Shown: positions 45,579 through 54,448, counted from the first letter of the stretch. The stretch is DNA of 64,000 nt from Pseudomonas vranovensis DSM 16006 (GCF_000425805.1 NZ_KE384454.1:164674-228673), one strand, 5' to 3'. The notes: generated by a model from the letters alone, not told the origin. Program-made: numbers and translations.

Positions 45579-45713
45579 TCAGCGGCGCCTGTGGCTAAAC
45601 CAATACCCAAAATAAAACGCAGCGGGAGCGGCCGTCGCGCACTCGGCAACCGCCAGCACTGGGCGCGAGAGGCGACCGGCGGGGTGTGCGTGAGTGAGGG
45701 TGGATTGCGACAT
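45579..45713 (-). CDS. first leader peptide (aromatic-rich) of the DAHP synthase gene
   Basis: A 44-codon reading frame with a GGAG site six bases before its ATG ends AAFYFGYWFSHRRR-stop. Six of seven consecutive residues are Phe, Tyr or Trp. A GGCGCCG/CGGCGCC hairpin (45563-45589) overlaps its last codons, and the terminator begins about 50 bases further on. This is a classical transcription-attenuation arrangement: a ribosome stalled at the aromatic codons would free the antiterminator. Confidence 0.8.
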   Translation of the reverse strand: MSQSTLTHAHPAGRLSRPVLAVAECATAAPAAFYFGYWFSHRRR

Positions 45714-45737
45714 GGGACTCTCCAGTTGATGAGCCTG

Positions 45738-45767
45738 AGCTTACTTCAGGCACCGGCGCGGTTTCAA
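45738..45767 (-). promoter_or_regulatory. possible sigma-70 promoter for the leader
   Basis: Read leftward, TTGAAA (45762-45767) and TAAGCT (45738-45743) are separated by 18 bases. Transcription would start near 45731, 18 bases before the first leader peptide. The -35 box is good and the -10 box poor. Confidence 0.4.
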
Positions 45768-45799
45768 TGGCTAATTTCCATCTGCACGATTTATCACGA

Positions 45800-46465
45800 C
45801 TATCGTCGCAGGTAGGCGGTGAAGTCGATATCGCCGGCGCTCAGGATCGCCTGCACGCGGTTGTGCACATTGAGCTTGCGCAGAATCGCCGATACATGCG
45901 CCTTGACCGTGGTTTCGGCGATGTCCAGGTTGTAGGCGATCTGTTTGTTCGACTCTCCCTTGGTCATGCGTTCGAGCACCAGCAACTGCTTGCGGGTCAG
46001 GGCCTGCAACAGCTCGGGGGCAAAGCCCGGGTGCTCGCTGTGGTTGCGCCGGGTACCGGGCTTCTGCGTGCGAATGATGTCGGGCGGCAGGTACACGTTG
46101 CCATTGAGGATCTGCTCGATGGCCTCGGTCATTTGCGAGCGCGGCGAGGATTTGGTGATAAACCCCACAGCGCCGTAGGTGATGGCCTGCAGCACGATCT
46201 GCTTGTCCTGTTCGGCCGAGACGATGACCACCGGAATGGTCGGTGCCTCGTTGCGCAGGTTGATCAGCCCACCCAGCCCATGCATGCCGGGCATGTTCAG
46301 GTCCAGCAGGATCAGATCCAGGTCGTCGTGTTCCCCGGTCAAGGCCAGGGCACTGTCCAGGTCGGCGGTCTCCATCACTTCGCTGCCGGGAAAACCATCA
46401 CTGATGACGTTGTGGATGGCTTCGCGAAACAACGGGTGGTCGTCGGCGATCAGAATCTTGTACAT
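45800..46465 (-). CDS. erdR: LuxR-family response regulator, ErdR-like
   Basis: The 221-residue NarL/FixJ response regulator has a receiver domain (ADDHPLFREAI; phospho-Asp in LILLDLNMPGMHG near residue 57; Lys in FITKSS) and a LuxR-type helix-turn-helix (LTRKQLLVLERMTKGESNKQIAYNLDIAETTVKAHV) near the C-terminus. The sequence closely resembles ErdR, a regulator of ethanol/acetate metabolism in pseudomonads; the symbol rests on memory of that sequence. It is divergent from another response regulator beside the ped genes. No histidine kinase lies next to it. Confidence 0.85.
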   Translation of the reverse strand: MYKILIADDHPLFREAIHNVISDGFPGSEVMETADLDSALALTGEHDDLDLILLDLNMPGMHGLGGLINLRNEAPTIPVVIVSAEQDKQIVLQAITYGAVGFITKSSPRSQMTEAIEQILNGNVYLPPDIIRTQKPGTRRNHSEHPGFAPELLQALTRKQLLVLERMTKGESNKQIAYNLDIAETTVKAHVSAILRKLNVHNRVQAILSAGDIDFTAYLRR

Positions 46466-46560
46466 GGCTTTGCACCTTATTGTTGTGGTTGTCGCTGCAC
46501 CCCTACATTACAGGCCAGGCGCAACGCTTTGGAAATGCGACCATCGACAAGCAAAACAGT

Positions 46561-46598
46561 ACCAAAGTAGTAGGCGCCAGGGCAGGGGCTGGCTCTAG
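46561..46598 (+). promoter_or_regulatory. promoter-like element ACCAAAGTAG-N24-CTAG, copy 1
   Basis: ACCAAAGTAG (46561-46570) and CTAGCAT (46595-46601) are separated by exactly 24 bases. The same layout, ACCCAAGTAG-N24-CTAGACT, lies at 54603-54643 upstream of nosP. The response-regulator start codon is 36 bases downstream. The second block looks like a -10 region; the first could be an activator site at -35. Confidence 0.45.
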
Positions 46599-46634
46599 CA
46601 TGGCGTGAACTGCCGCCGGACAAGGAACCCTCTC

Positions 46635-47276
46635 ATGGCCATATTGCTGGTCGATGACCACCCGATGTTGCGCCTGGGTGTGGCCCGGACCCTGGAGCAG
46701 GGCCTTGAGGGCCTTGCAATTCTGGAAGCGGGTAGCGGTGAGGAGGCCTTGATCAAGGTTGGCGAACAGTTGCCGGGGCTGGTGATCATGGATTTCGACC
46801 TGCCGGGCATCAGTGGCCTGGAAACCACCCGGCGCCTGCGCCAGCGCTGGCCGCAACTGCGGGTGCTGTTCTTCAGCGAACACACCGAGCTGGGCCTGGT
46901 GCGCCAGGCGATGGATGCCGGTGCCTGCGGGTTTCTCTCCAAGAACGTCGAGCCGGGTGTAGTGCTTGAGGCAGTGCGGCGGGTGTTGTGCGGGCATGCC
47001 TACATCGAGCAGGCCCTGGCCACCGCCCTGGCGTTGCAGGCCCATGGCGGGCAGGGCGTGCATGCGCGGCTGCACGGCCTGAGCCAGCGGGAAATCGAGA
47101 TTTTCCTGATGCTGGCCAAAGGCGGCTCGAACCGCCTGATCGCGCAACAGTTGTGCCTGAGCAGCAAGACCGTGTCCAACTACCTGACCCTGCTCAAGAG
47201 CAAGCTGCAGGTCCGTTCCCAGGCCGAAATGGTGCATCTGGCCATCGAAGTCGGACTGTTGCGGGTAGCCGCTTAG
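46635..47276 (+). CDS. LuxR-family response regulator beside the ped genes
   Basis: The 213-residue response regulator has a receiver domain (LLVDDHPMLRLGVARTLEQ; phospho-Asp in VIMDFDLPGISGLE; Lys in FLSKNV) and a LuxR helix-turn-helix (LSQREIEIFLMLAKGGSNRLIAQQLCLSSKTVSNYLTLLK). By position next to a pentapeptide gene, pedE and pedF it corresponds to PedR2 of P. putida, but I cannot prove orthology. The ATG follows AAGGA by nine bases. Its stop overlaps the convergent pentapeptide gene by four bases. The PedS2-type kinase is not seen here. Confidence 0.87.
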   Translation: MAILLVDDHPMLRLGVARTLEQGLEGLAILEAGSGEEALIKVGEQLPGLVIMDFDLPGISGLETTRRLRQRWPQLRVLFFSEHTELGLVRQAMDAGACGFLSKNVEPGVVLEAVRRVLCGHAYIEQALATALALQAHGGQGVHARLHGLSQREIEIFLMLAKGGSNRLIAQQLCLSSKTVSNYLTLLKSKLQVRSQAEMVHLAIEVGLLRVAA

Positions 47277-47911
47277 TTCCAGGTGTCCGGGCAGCCCTGG
47301 CAGCCTTCCATATTGCTGTCCTGGAAGTTGGCGTAGTGCTGGCGGCTGCCGCGCAGGTCGGCACGTTCCAGGTTGCTTTCACCCAGCTTGGCTTCCTGCA
47401 GGTTGGCATCGGCCAGGCTTGCACCCTTGAGGTCGGCCTTGCTCAGCCAGGTCATTTCAAGGTCGGCCGCTTGCAGGTTGCTGTTGTGCAGCTTGGCGCC
47501 GGAGAGCCGGGCAAATTCCAGGTAGGCCGCACTGAGGTTGGCATCGCTGAAGTTGGCGCCCTGGGCAAACATGCCCCACCCTTGCACTGCAATCAGCGTG
47601 GCGCCTTGCAGGTTGGCCAGGCGCAGGTTGCTTTGCTGCAGGCTGGCGCGGGTGAGATTGGCGCCCTGCAGGTTGGCTTTTTCCAGGTTGGCCAGGTCCA
47701 GGCGGGCATGGCGCAGGTTGGCGCCGCGCAAGTCGGCGCCGGCCAGATTGATCTTGCGCAGGTCCTGATTGCTCAGGTCGGCGTCGCGCAGGTCGGCGTT
47801 GGGGCATTGGCTTTCGGGGGCGATCAGGCAGCCGTTGATGCGCGGCTGGGCATCGTCGTCGGCGAAGGCGGGAGTCAGGGTTATGGCCAGTAGTAGAGGT
47901 AGGTAGTTCAT
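47273..47911 (-). CDS. secreted pentapeptide-repeat protein
   Basis: The 212-residue protein has a signal peptide (cleavage after TPAFA) and about 25 tandem pentapeptide repeats of the A(D/N)LXX type (NADLRDADLSNQDLRKINLA...), giving a quadrilateral beta-helix. Cys pairs flank the repeats (CLIAPESQC and CQGCPDTWN). It is encoded next to pedE in P. putida-type ped clusters. Function unknown; a periplasmic location suggests a link to the alcohol dehydrogenase. It lies 83 bases after the pedE stop, with a REP element between. Confidence 0.85.
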   Translation of the reverse strand: MNYLPLLLAITLTPAFADDDAQPRINGCLIAPESQCPNADLRDADLSNQDLRKINLAGADLRGANLRHARLDLANLEKANLQGANLTRASLQQSNLRLANLQGATLIAVQGWGMFAQGANFSDANLSAAYLEFARLSGAKLHNSNLQAADLEMTWLSKADLKGASLADANLQEAKLGESNLERADLRGSRQHYANFQDSNMEGCQGCPDTWN

Positions 47912-47940
47912 CAGTATCTCCTGGGTATGTGACACCGCTA

Positions 47941-47990
47941 TCGCGGTGCAAGCCCGCTCCCACAGAGTGGGGCCGGGCTTACACCGCGAA
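47941..47990. repeat. REP element
   Basis: TCGCGGTGCAAGCCCGCTCC and GGGGCCGGGCTTACACCGCGA form an imperfect REP palindrome between pedE's 3' end and the pentapeptide gene. Confidence 0.78.
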
Positions 47991-47994
47991 GGGC

Positions 47995-49866
47995 TTAACG
48001 CTGAGCTGTCTTGGTATCCCAGGCCGGGATCTTGAACACCCAGAACGAACCACCCTGTGCCACTGGCTTGGTCAGCTCGGCCATGTCGCCGCCCCACAGG
48101 GGTACTGCACCGCCGTAGCCCACGGTCACGCCGATGTACTGCTCACCGTCCTGCTCCCAGGTGATGGGTGGCGAGACGATGCCGCTGCCAGTCTGGAATT
48201 TCCACAGCTCCTCGCCCGTCTTGGCGTTGAACGCCTTGAAGTAGCCGTCACCGGTGCCGGTGAACACCAGGTTGCCCTTGGTCGCCAGTACCCCGGCCCA
48301 GAGTGGCAGTCGCTCCTTGTGCTCCCAGACCATTTTGCCGGTGGTCGGGTCCATGGCGCGCAGCGAGCCTACGTGATCCTCATACATGCGCTTGATCCGG
48401 AAGCCCATGCCCAGGTAGGCCGAGCCTTTCTTGTAGTTGACCTCTTCGGTCCAGTACTCCTCTTTCCACTGGTTGGACGGCACATAGAACAGGCCGGTGT
48501 CCTGGCTATAGGCCATCGGGTTCCAGTTCTTGCCACCCAGGAACGGCGGCGAGACTTCCACTGGCTTGCCTTTGGTCTGGCCAGGCTCGGGCTTGGCCGG
48601 ACGTTGCCCCGGGTTCTCGACCGGGCGTCCGGTCTTCAGGTCGATGTGGCTGGCCCAGGTGATGTTGTCGGCGAACGGGAAGGCGTTCTTGAGCTTGCCG
48701 TTGGTACGGTCGACTACATAGAAGAAGCCGTTGCGGTCGGCGTGGGCAGTGGCCTTGTATTGCTTGCCGTCCTTGTCCTTGTAGTCGAACAGCACCAGCT
48801 CGTTGTTACCGGAGAAGTCCCAGGCGTCGTTTGGCGTGTGCTGGTAGAACCACTTCACCTCGCCGGTGGTGGGGTCTACGCCGACCTGGCCGGAGGTGTA
48901 CAGGCTGTCATAGTCGTGGGGGTTGCCGTCCTTGGAGGTTCGCGCCCAGGTATTCCAGGGCCCGGGGTTGCCGGCGCCGACAATGATGGTGTTGGTTTCG
49001 GCGTCGAAGCTTGCGCTTTGCCAGGGGGCACCGCCGCCGTGGCTCCAGGCCTCGACCTTGCCGGTTTCGGTGTTCGGGTCATCCGGCCAGGACGGTGCCT
49101 TGACGTCACCGGTCGGGGTGCTGTCCTTGCCGTTCAGACGGCCCATGTGGCCTTCGACGAACGGACGCATCCACACTTCTTCGCCGGTGTCCGGGTCGCG
49201 GGCAAACAACTGGCCGACCACGCCGAATTCGTCGCCGGAGCTGCCGTGAATGAGCAGCACCTTGCCACTCTTCTGGTCTTTGACCAGGGTCGGGGCGCCG
49301 GTCATGGTATAGCCGGCGCTGTGGTCGCCGAACTTCTTCCTCCACACCACCTTGCCGGTGTCCTTGTTCAGGGCCACGACCTGGGCATCGAGCGTGCCGA
49401 AGAAAATTTTGTCGCCGAAGATCGCCGCACCACGGTTGACGACGTCACAGCACGGGCGAATGTTGTCGGGCAGGCGGTGGTTGTAGGTCCACAGGCGCTT
49501 GCCGGTCTTGGCGTCAAGGGCGAATACCCGCGAGTAGGAGCCGGTGACGTAGATCACCCCGTCGTTGACGATGGCCTGGGACTCCTGGCCGCGTTGCTTT
49601 TCGTCACCGAACGAATAAGACCAGGCCGGGGTCAGCTTGAACACGTTCTTGTCGTTGACCTGGGCCAACGGGCTCCAGCGCTGGGCGTTGGTGCCCATGC
49701 CGTACTGCAGCACGTTGCCGGTGCTCTTGTGGTCATCGGCAATGTCATCCCAGCTCACCGGCTTGGCGAAGGCGGGCGCCGCCAGGGCCAGGCTGCCCAT
49801 CAGCAACACGGTATGCACGGCAGCAGTCAGAGGCTTGAGCGAGGCGGGTAACGATCTTATTGTCAT
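47995..49866 (-). CDS. pedE: PQQ-dependent alcohol dehydrogenase (Ca2+ type)
   Basis: The 623-residue periplasmic quinoprotein oxidises primary alcohols and passes electrons to cytochrome c550. It has a signal peptide (cleavage after APAFA), the vicinal disulphide Cys139-Cys140 (RPCCDVV), the catalytic Asp350 (PNDAWDFSGNNE), and tryptophan-docking repeats of the beta propeller. Two residues after the catalytic Asp stands Ser352; lanthanide-dependent enzymes carry Asp there, so this looks like the Ca2+ type (PedE/ExaA rather than PedH). The ATG at MTIRSLP begins a good signal peptide. pedF lies divergently upstream across 259 bases. Confidence 0.94.
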   Translation of the reverse strand: MTIRSLPASLKPLTAAVHTVLLMGSLALAAPAFAKPVSWDDIADDHKSTGNVLQYGMGTNAQRWSPLAQVNDKNVFKLTPAWSYSFGDEKQRGQESQAIVNDGVIYVTGSYSRVFALDAKTGKRLWTYNHRLPDNIRPCCDVVNRGAAIFGDKIFFGTLDAQVVALNKDTGKVVWRKKFGDHSAGYTMTGAPTLVKDQKSGKVLLIHGSSGDEFGVVGQLFARDPDTGEEVWMRPFVEGHMGRLNGKDSTPTGDVKAPSWPDDPNTETGKVEAWSHGGGAPWQSASFDAETNTIIVGAGNPGPWNTWARTSKDGNPHDYDSLYTSGQVGVDPTTGEVKWFYQHTPNDAWDFSGNNELVLFDYKDKDGKQYKATAHADRNGFFYVVDRTNGKLKNAFPFADNITWASHIDLKTGRPVENPGQRPAKPEPGQTKGKPVEVSPPFLGGKNWNPMAYSQDTGLFYVPSNQWKEEYWTEEVNYKKGSAYLGMGFRIKRMYEDHVGSLRAMDPTTGKMVWEHKERLPLWAGVLATKGNLVFTGTGDGYFKAFNAKTGEELWKFQTGSGIVSPPITWEQDGEQYIGVTVGYGGAVPLWGGDMAELTKPVAQGGSFWVFKIPAWDTKTAQR

Positions 49867-50125
49867 GGTTGGAGTTCCCAATGAAGGTTTTGGCCCTTCT
49901 AGCCTGGGATTTCCCTGCACGGCTTGATACGGAAAAACTCCCGCCCTTTGCGGGAAAACTTCCCAAACCGCCTGTGATTTGGCACTGCTCCACAAGCGCT
50001 ACGACCAAGGGAGTAGAGCGCGACCCCCAAAGCAGCATGGGGCGGTAGCCAGCGGCTGCCTAAGCTGGCGAGCAACCTTTCAGCCGAGAGGTGTTCGCGT
50101 GCAAACAGCAGTCGAGGGCAGAACA

Positions 50126-50563
50126 ATGACAACAGCAAAAAACGCCTGGTTGAGCCTGATGGTGGTGGGCAGCCTGATCAGCAGTGCGGCGGTGTTCGCC
50201 CATGGCAACGTAACGCCGACGGCGGTCAACATCGGCAACCTTGAGAAACTTGGTGAAGAGTGGCGGGCGGAAAACCCCTACCGCAACAGCAAGGATCACG
50301 ACGAAGCGGTCTCGATAGGCGCATCGGCCTACAACCAGAACTGTGCGGCGTGCCATGGCCTGGAAGCCAAGTCCGGGGGTATTGCACCCGACCTGCGCCT
50401 GCTTGATGAAGGCGCGATGGGTGATGAGTGGTTTGTGGAGCGGGTGCGCAACGGCGCGGTGCGCGATGGCCGGGTGTACATGCCGAAGATGGCCGATTAC
50501 CTCAGCCAGGAGGCGTTGTGGGCGGTGCGCAGTTACCTCGATACCGTGCGCGTGGATGAGTGA
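50126..50563 (+). CDS. pedF: cytochrome c550 partner of the alcohol dehydrogenase
   Basis: The 145-residue periplasmic c-type cytochrome has a signal peptide (cleavage after AVFAH-like region), one haem-binding site CAACH (near residue 74) and a distal Met in VYMPKMAD. It corresponds to PedF/ExaB, the electron acceptor of PedE. The ATG at MTTAKN is used; upstream frame sequence is not coding. The 259-base divergent gap 49867-50125 shows a CCCGC/GCGGG inverted repeat (49941-49957) but no promoter I could assign. Confidence 0.92.
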   Translation: MTTAKNAWLSLMVVGSLISSAAVFAHGNVTPTAVNIGNLEKLGEEWRAENPYRNSKDHDEAVSIGASAYNQNCAACHGLEAKSGGIAPDLRLLDEGAMGDEWFVERVRNGAVRDGRVYMPKMADYLSQEALWAVRSYLDTVRVDE

Positions 50564-50577
50564 CTGGCTTGAGTCAC

Positions 50578-50655
50578 GACCGCCAGCGGCTACAGACAAC
50601 CGCTGTAGCCGCTGGCGATGAACGAGGCTGCGATCGGCTGCGAAGCAGTCGGCAT
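50578..50655. repeat. dispersed palindromic repeat, copy 3
   Basis: CGCCAGCGGCTACAG and CTGTAGCCGCTGGCG face each other, followed by AACGAGGCTGCGATCGGCTG. The segment lies between convergent pedF and the acyl-CoA dehydrogenase gene. It belongs to the same family as copies at 9, 24331, 54449 and 59408. Confidence 0.75.
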
Positions 50656-50689
50656 CCTGCCTCGCTCCTACCGTTGAGGGGGCCAACCG

Positions 50690-51841
50690 CTACAAGGCGT
50701 AGTGCTTGAGCTCCCGGGCGATCAGCATGCGCTGGATCTCGCTGGAGCCTTCGTAGATCTGGGTGATCCGCGCATCGCGGTAGTAACGCTCGACCGGATA
50801 GTCCTCCAGATACCCATACCCGCCATGCACCTGGATCGCCTTGGAGCAGACCCGTTCGGCCATCTCCGAGGCGAACAGCTTGGCCTGTGAGGCTTCGCTC
50901 AGGCACGGTTTGCCGGCGCTGCGCAGGCGTGCGGCATGCAGGATCAGCAGGCGTGCAGCGTTGATCTGCACCTGCATGTCGGCCAGCAGGTTGGCGATGC
51001 TCTGGTGCTCGTTGATCGGCTTGCCGAACTGGATGCGGTCACGGGAGTACACCAGCGCTGCTTCGAATGCCGCGCGGGCGATGCCCAGGGCCTGGGCGGC
51101 GATGCCGATACGGCCGCCTTCAAGGTTGGACAGCGCAATCGCCAGGCCCTTACCGCGCTCACCGAGCATATTGGCGGCAGGGATACGGCAGTTGTTCAAG
51201 GTGACCGCGCAGGTGTCGGAGGCGCGGATGCCCATCTTGTGTTCGCTGCGATCGACCACGAAGCCTTCATTGTCGGTAGGCACCAGGAACGCCGAGATGC
51301 CTTTCTTGCCCAGGTCCGGGTCAGTGACGGCAAACACGATGGCAAGGCCTGCGCGACGCGCGTTGCTGACAAATTGCTTGGCACCATTGATGACCCAGTG
51401 ATCACCTTGCAGCTCGGCGCGGGTGCGCAGGTTGTGCGCCTCGGAGCCTGCCTGGGGTTCGGTCAGGCAAAAACAGCCGATCACCTCACCGCTGGCCAGG
51501 CGCTCGAGCCAGGTCTGCTGTTGTTCGGCATTGCCGTAGGCGAGCAGGGGGCCGCAGCCTACCGAGTTGTGGATACTCATCAAGGCCCCGGTGGCACCAT
51601 CGCCGGCGGCGATCTCTTCCACGGCCAGGGCGTAGGCGACATAGTCGGTGTAGCTGCCACCCCATTGCTCGGGGACGACCATGCCGAGCAAGCCAAGCTC
51701 GCCCATTTTCTTGACCACGTTGTCATCGATCCAGCCGGCCTTTTCCCAGGCCTGGGCATGGGGCGCGATTTCGCCACGGGCAAAATCGCGGGCCATGTCG
51801 CGGATCATGATCTGTTCTTCGCTCAGTTCCAGGTCTTGCAT
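50690..51841 (-). CDS. acyl-CoA dehydrogenase
   Basis: The 383-residue FAD-dependent enzyme has the usual three acyl-CoA dehydrogenase domains: CLTEPQAGSEA substrate loop near 126, FGKPINEHQSIANLLADMQ near 270 and the catalytic Glu364 in QIYEGSSEIQ. It lies 16 bases downstream of a 3-hydroxyisobutyryl-CoA hydrolase gene, which points to valine or branched-chain acyl-CoA catabolism (isobutyryl-CoA dehydrogenase-like). That specificity is inferred from context. Confidence 0.9.
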   Translation of the reverse strand: MQDLELSEEQIMIRDMARDFARGEIAPHAQAWEKAGWIDDNVVKKMGELGLLGMVVPEQWGGSYTDYVAYALAVEEIAAGDGATGALMSIHNSVGCGPLLAYGNAEQQQTWLERLASGEVIGCFCLTEPQAGSEAHNLRTRAELQGDHWVINGAKQFVSNARRAGLAIVFAVTDPDLGKKGISAFLVPTDNEGFVVDRSEHKMGIRASDTCAVTLNNCRIPAANMLGERGKGLAIALSNLEGGRIGIAAQALGIARAAFEAALVYSRDRIQFGKPINEHQSIANLLADMQVQINAARLLILHAARLRSAGKPCLSEASQAKLFASEMAERVCSKAIQVHGGYGYLEDYPVERYYRDARITQIYEGSSEIQRMLIARELKHYAL

Positions 51842-51857
51842 CTGCGTACTCCAGGCC

Positions 51858-52928
51858 TTACAGGCCTTCGAAGAATTGGTTCACGCGCGAACGGTTGAGG
51901 TCGGCGAGGACGGTGGGGTTCCAGCGCGGCTGCTTGTCCTTGTCGATGATCAGCGCCCGCACGCCTTCGATCAGGTCGCCATGATCGAACCACTGCTGGT
52001 CCAGGTGCAGCTCCATGGCAAAGCAGTCTTCCAGGCTCAGGTGACGGCCACGGCGCAGCATCTCCAGGGTCACGGCCATGGCCAGCGGTGAGCGGGTGCC
52101 CAGCAGGTCGGCGGTCTTGAGTGCCCACTCATGGCTGTCGGCCACGGTCACGGCCCGTAGTTGCTCCACGATACTGCTGACATCGGGCAGGGCGAAGAAG
52201 TGATCGATGGCCGGACGCAGCCTGGCCAGCGGTGCGTCGTCCAGGGTCTGGGTGCCGAGCTTGGCCAGCAGGCCTTGCAGGTCCTTGAGCGGGTGGTCGC
52301 CAACGTTCAGCTCATCGAGGCGCTCGTCGAGCAGGCTCAGCTTGCCGCTGTCCAGGTACCAGTCGGCCAGGCCGCAGTACAGTGCGTCGGCGGCGCCGAT
52401 CTGTACCCCGGTGACGCCCAGGTAGGTGCCCAGCTCGCCAGGGACGCGGGACAGGAAGTAGCTGCCGCCCACGTCGGGGAAATAACCGATGCCCACTTCT
52501 GGCATCGCCAGGCGACTGCGCTCGGTGACCACGCGCAGTTCAGCGCCTTGTGCCAGGCCCATGCCACCGCCCAGGGTGAAACCGTCCATCAGGGCCAGGA
52601 TCGGTTTGCGGTAGTGGTGGATGCACAGGTCGAGGGCGTATTCCTCGACGAAGAAATCGCGGTGCAGGCTGTCACCGGCCTTGTAGCTTTCATACAGCGA
52701 ACGGATGTCGCCCCCTGCACAGAAACCTTTGGGGCCTTCGCCACGCAAGACCACCGCCTGCACCTGCGGATCGGCCGCCCAGGCATCGAGCTGCTGCTGC
52801 AACTGGCGCACCATGTCCAGGGTCAGGGCATTGAGGCCGGCGGGGCGGTTGAGGGTCAAGTGACCGATATGGTTGCGAACCTGGGCCAGAATCGGCGCCT
52901 GGGTTGGCGTTTGAACGTGCGCGGTCAT
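51858..52928 (-). CDS. 3-hydroxyisobutyryl-CoA hydrolase (enoyl-CoA hydratase family)
   Basis: The 356-residue crotonase-fold protein matches HIBYL-CoA hydrolases (ECH_2): LNRPAGLNALTLDMV, GEGPKGFCAGGDIRSLYE, DGFTLGGGMGLAQGAELRV, PEVGIGYFPDVGGSYFLSR and the C-terminal PRWNPTVLADL. It would release 3-hydroxyisobutyrate in valine breakdown. It is divergent from a porin gene and precedes the acyl-CoA dehydrogenase gene. Confidence 0.92.
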   Translation of the reverse strand: MTAHVQTPTQAPILAQVRNHIGHLTLNRPAGLNALTLDMVRQLQQQLDAWAADPQVQAVVLRGEGPKGFCAGGDIRSLYESYKAGDSLHRDFFVEEYALDLCIHHYRKPILALMDGFTLGGGMGLAQGAELRVVTERSRLAMPEVGIGYFPDVGGSYFLSRVPGELGTYLGVTGVQIGAADALYCGLADWYLDSGKLSLLDERLDELNVGDHPLKDLQGLLAKLGTQTLDDAPLARLRPAIDHFFALPDVSSIVEQLRAVTVADSHEWALKTADLLGTRSPLAMAVTLEMLRRGRHLSLEDCFAMELHLDQQWFDHGDLIEGVRALIIDKDKQPRWNPTVLADLNRSRVNQFFEGL

Positions 52929-53263
52929 CGCTGTCTCCCTGCTTTGTTATTGATTTTCCACGTGAAATATCACGATCTGGGTAAGCGCTCGAGGATCAGG
53001 GGATCCTAACAGTGCAAATTTGCCTATTACAATTCGTAAAACTGCAATTGGTCGCTGCATTTTTGCATGGCTGTGCGCCTTCCGGGTCGGGTGTTGCCAC
53101 TTTAGCCTTGTGACACGGCGGAAGGGGGGAGTAGTTCCCCTTGCCGCCCCTCTACCTGCTTGCGCCAAAGCAGCAGGCAGTTGGCGCCAAGGCAGCGTAT
53201 GGGCCAGGTGCAGGCCTTTCGATAATCGCCTCCGAATCAGTCACCCCGATTGCGGAGCGCGTC
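52929..53263. other. 335-base divergent intergenic region
   Basis: No gene is seen. It holds a perfect palindrome GCAAATTTGC (53014-53023) and an AAGGGG-N9-CCCCTT inverted repeat (53122-53142), either of which could be an operator for the divergent hydrolase and porin genes. The stretch 53010-53075 is notably AT-rich and repeats TGCAA/TTGCA words. Promoter boxes could not be assigned with confidence. Confidence 0.45.
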
Positions 53264-54445
53264 ATGCACAACAATAACAATGCCCATCGCCGTATCCTGC
53301 CCTTGCTCACCAGCCTGTCTGCCCTGACCTTGAGCCCCTTGGCCTGCGCCGACATCATGCTCTACGACAAGGACCAGACCACCTTTTCCACCGATGGCTA
53401 TATCAACGCCTTCTACGTCAACAGCGACATCGACCGCGCTGGCGAGCAGTACGACCGGCGCCAGTCACGGGTGAAGATGGGCTTTTTGCCCAACACCCTG
53501 GGCTTCAACATGACCCGCCAGGCCGATACGTTGAAATTGGGTGGCCGCGCCTCGTTCTGGGTGACCATCAACGACAGCGAAACCAACGGCACCGACACGG
53601 CCATCGATGTGCGGCAGTTCTATGGCACCGTGGCCAACCCCGAGTGGGGTGAAGTGCTTATCGGCAAAGACTTCGGCCTGTTCGCCCGCTCCAACATTCT
53701 GCTTGACGAGCTGTTGGCAGGCTATGGCCAGGTCAGCGACACCCTGGGGCTGGTGGACGGCGGCGGGGTGTCGTTCGGCAACATCGGCAGCGGCTACCCG
53801 TACCCATTCCCCACCTCGCAGATCACCTACCGCACCCCCTTGATGGAAGGCTTGCGAGTGGCGGTAGGGATCATGGACCCGGTCGACACCAACGACGACA
53901 GCGCGGTGGGCAAGGCCTACCAGGAGAACCCGCGCACCGAGAGCGAGATCACCTACCAGTTCGACCTGGGCGGTGCGCAGATCTACAGTTGGCTCAACGG
54001 CAGCTACCAGACCTCGGACAACACCGACAGCAACGTCGATTCGGTGACCTCCGAGGGCGTGGGCTACGGCGTACAGGCAAAAATGGGCGTCTTCTCGCTG
54101 ACCGGCTCGGGCTTTACCGCCAAAGGCATCAATCCGTTTTTCACCAACAACGCCGGGGAGGCGACCTTGCGCGAGGTGGACAGCACCGGCTACCTGGTGC
54201 AGGGCTCGTATCGGTTCGGCAAGAATCGACTGGCATTGTCGTATGGCAGGACCAAGGATGATGGCAATGGTGCGGTGAACACCGGGGCCGACTACGAGAC
54301 GCGGGGCATTGCGCTGTTCCATGACATCAATGACAACCTCAAGCTTGTGGCCGAGTACAACCAGTTCGAGATCGATGGGCACGAGGGGGATGCACAGAAC
54401 GAGGATACCGATACCCTGGCGCTGGGGGCGGTGTTGACCTGGTAG
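53264..54445 (+). CDS. Gram-negative porin (general, beta barrel)
   Basis: The 393-residue outer-membrane protein has a signal peptide (cleavage after PLACA) and alternating beta strands ending in a C-terminal LALGAVLTW motif with a terminal aromatic. It matches the porin_4-type family of pseudomonads and burkholderias. The ATG is set by GGAG six bases upstream; the longer frame lacks a signal. The substrate is unknown. It is divergent from the valine-type catabolic genes, but no link is proved. Confidence 0.86.
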   Translation: MHNNNNAHRRILPLLTSLSALTLSPLACADIMLYDKDQTTFSTDGYINAFYVNSDIDRAGEQYDRRQSRVKMGFLPNTLGFNMTRQADTLKLGGRASFWVTINDSETNGTDTAIDVRQFYGTVANPEWGEVLIGKDFGLFARSNILLDELLAGYGQVSDTLGLVDGGGVSFGNIGSGYPYPFPTSQITYRTPLMEGLRVAVGIMDPVDTNDDSAVGKAYQENPRTESEITYQFDLGGAQIYSWLNGSYQTSDNTDSNVDSVTSEGVGYGVQAKMGVFSLTGSGFTAKGINPFFTNNAGEATLREVDSTGYLVQGSYRFGKNRLALSYGRTKDDGNGAVNTGADYETRGIALFHDINDNLKLVAEYNQFEIDGHEGDAQNEDTDTLALGAVLTW

Positions 54446-54448
54446 CCC

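Noticed and set aside
45446..45649. 67-codon minus-strand frame over the DAHP synthase leader
   Set aside because: It crosses the terminator and lacks a ribosome site; the two frames with good sites and aromatic codons explain the region better.
47941..47990. palindrome after pedE as an intrinsic terminator
   Set aside because: It lacks a U-tract and matches the REP arms found at two other places, so it is listed as REP.
47929..49851. 640-codon plus-strand open frame opposite pedE
   Set aside because: Shadow of a well-conserved quinoprotein gene; no ribosome site or domain.
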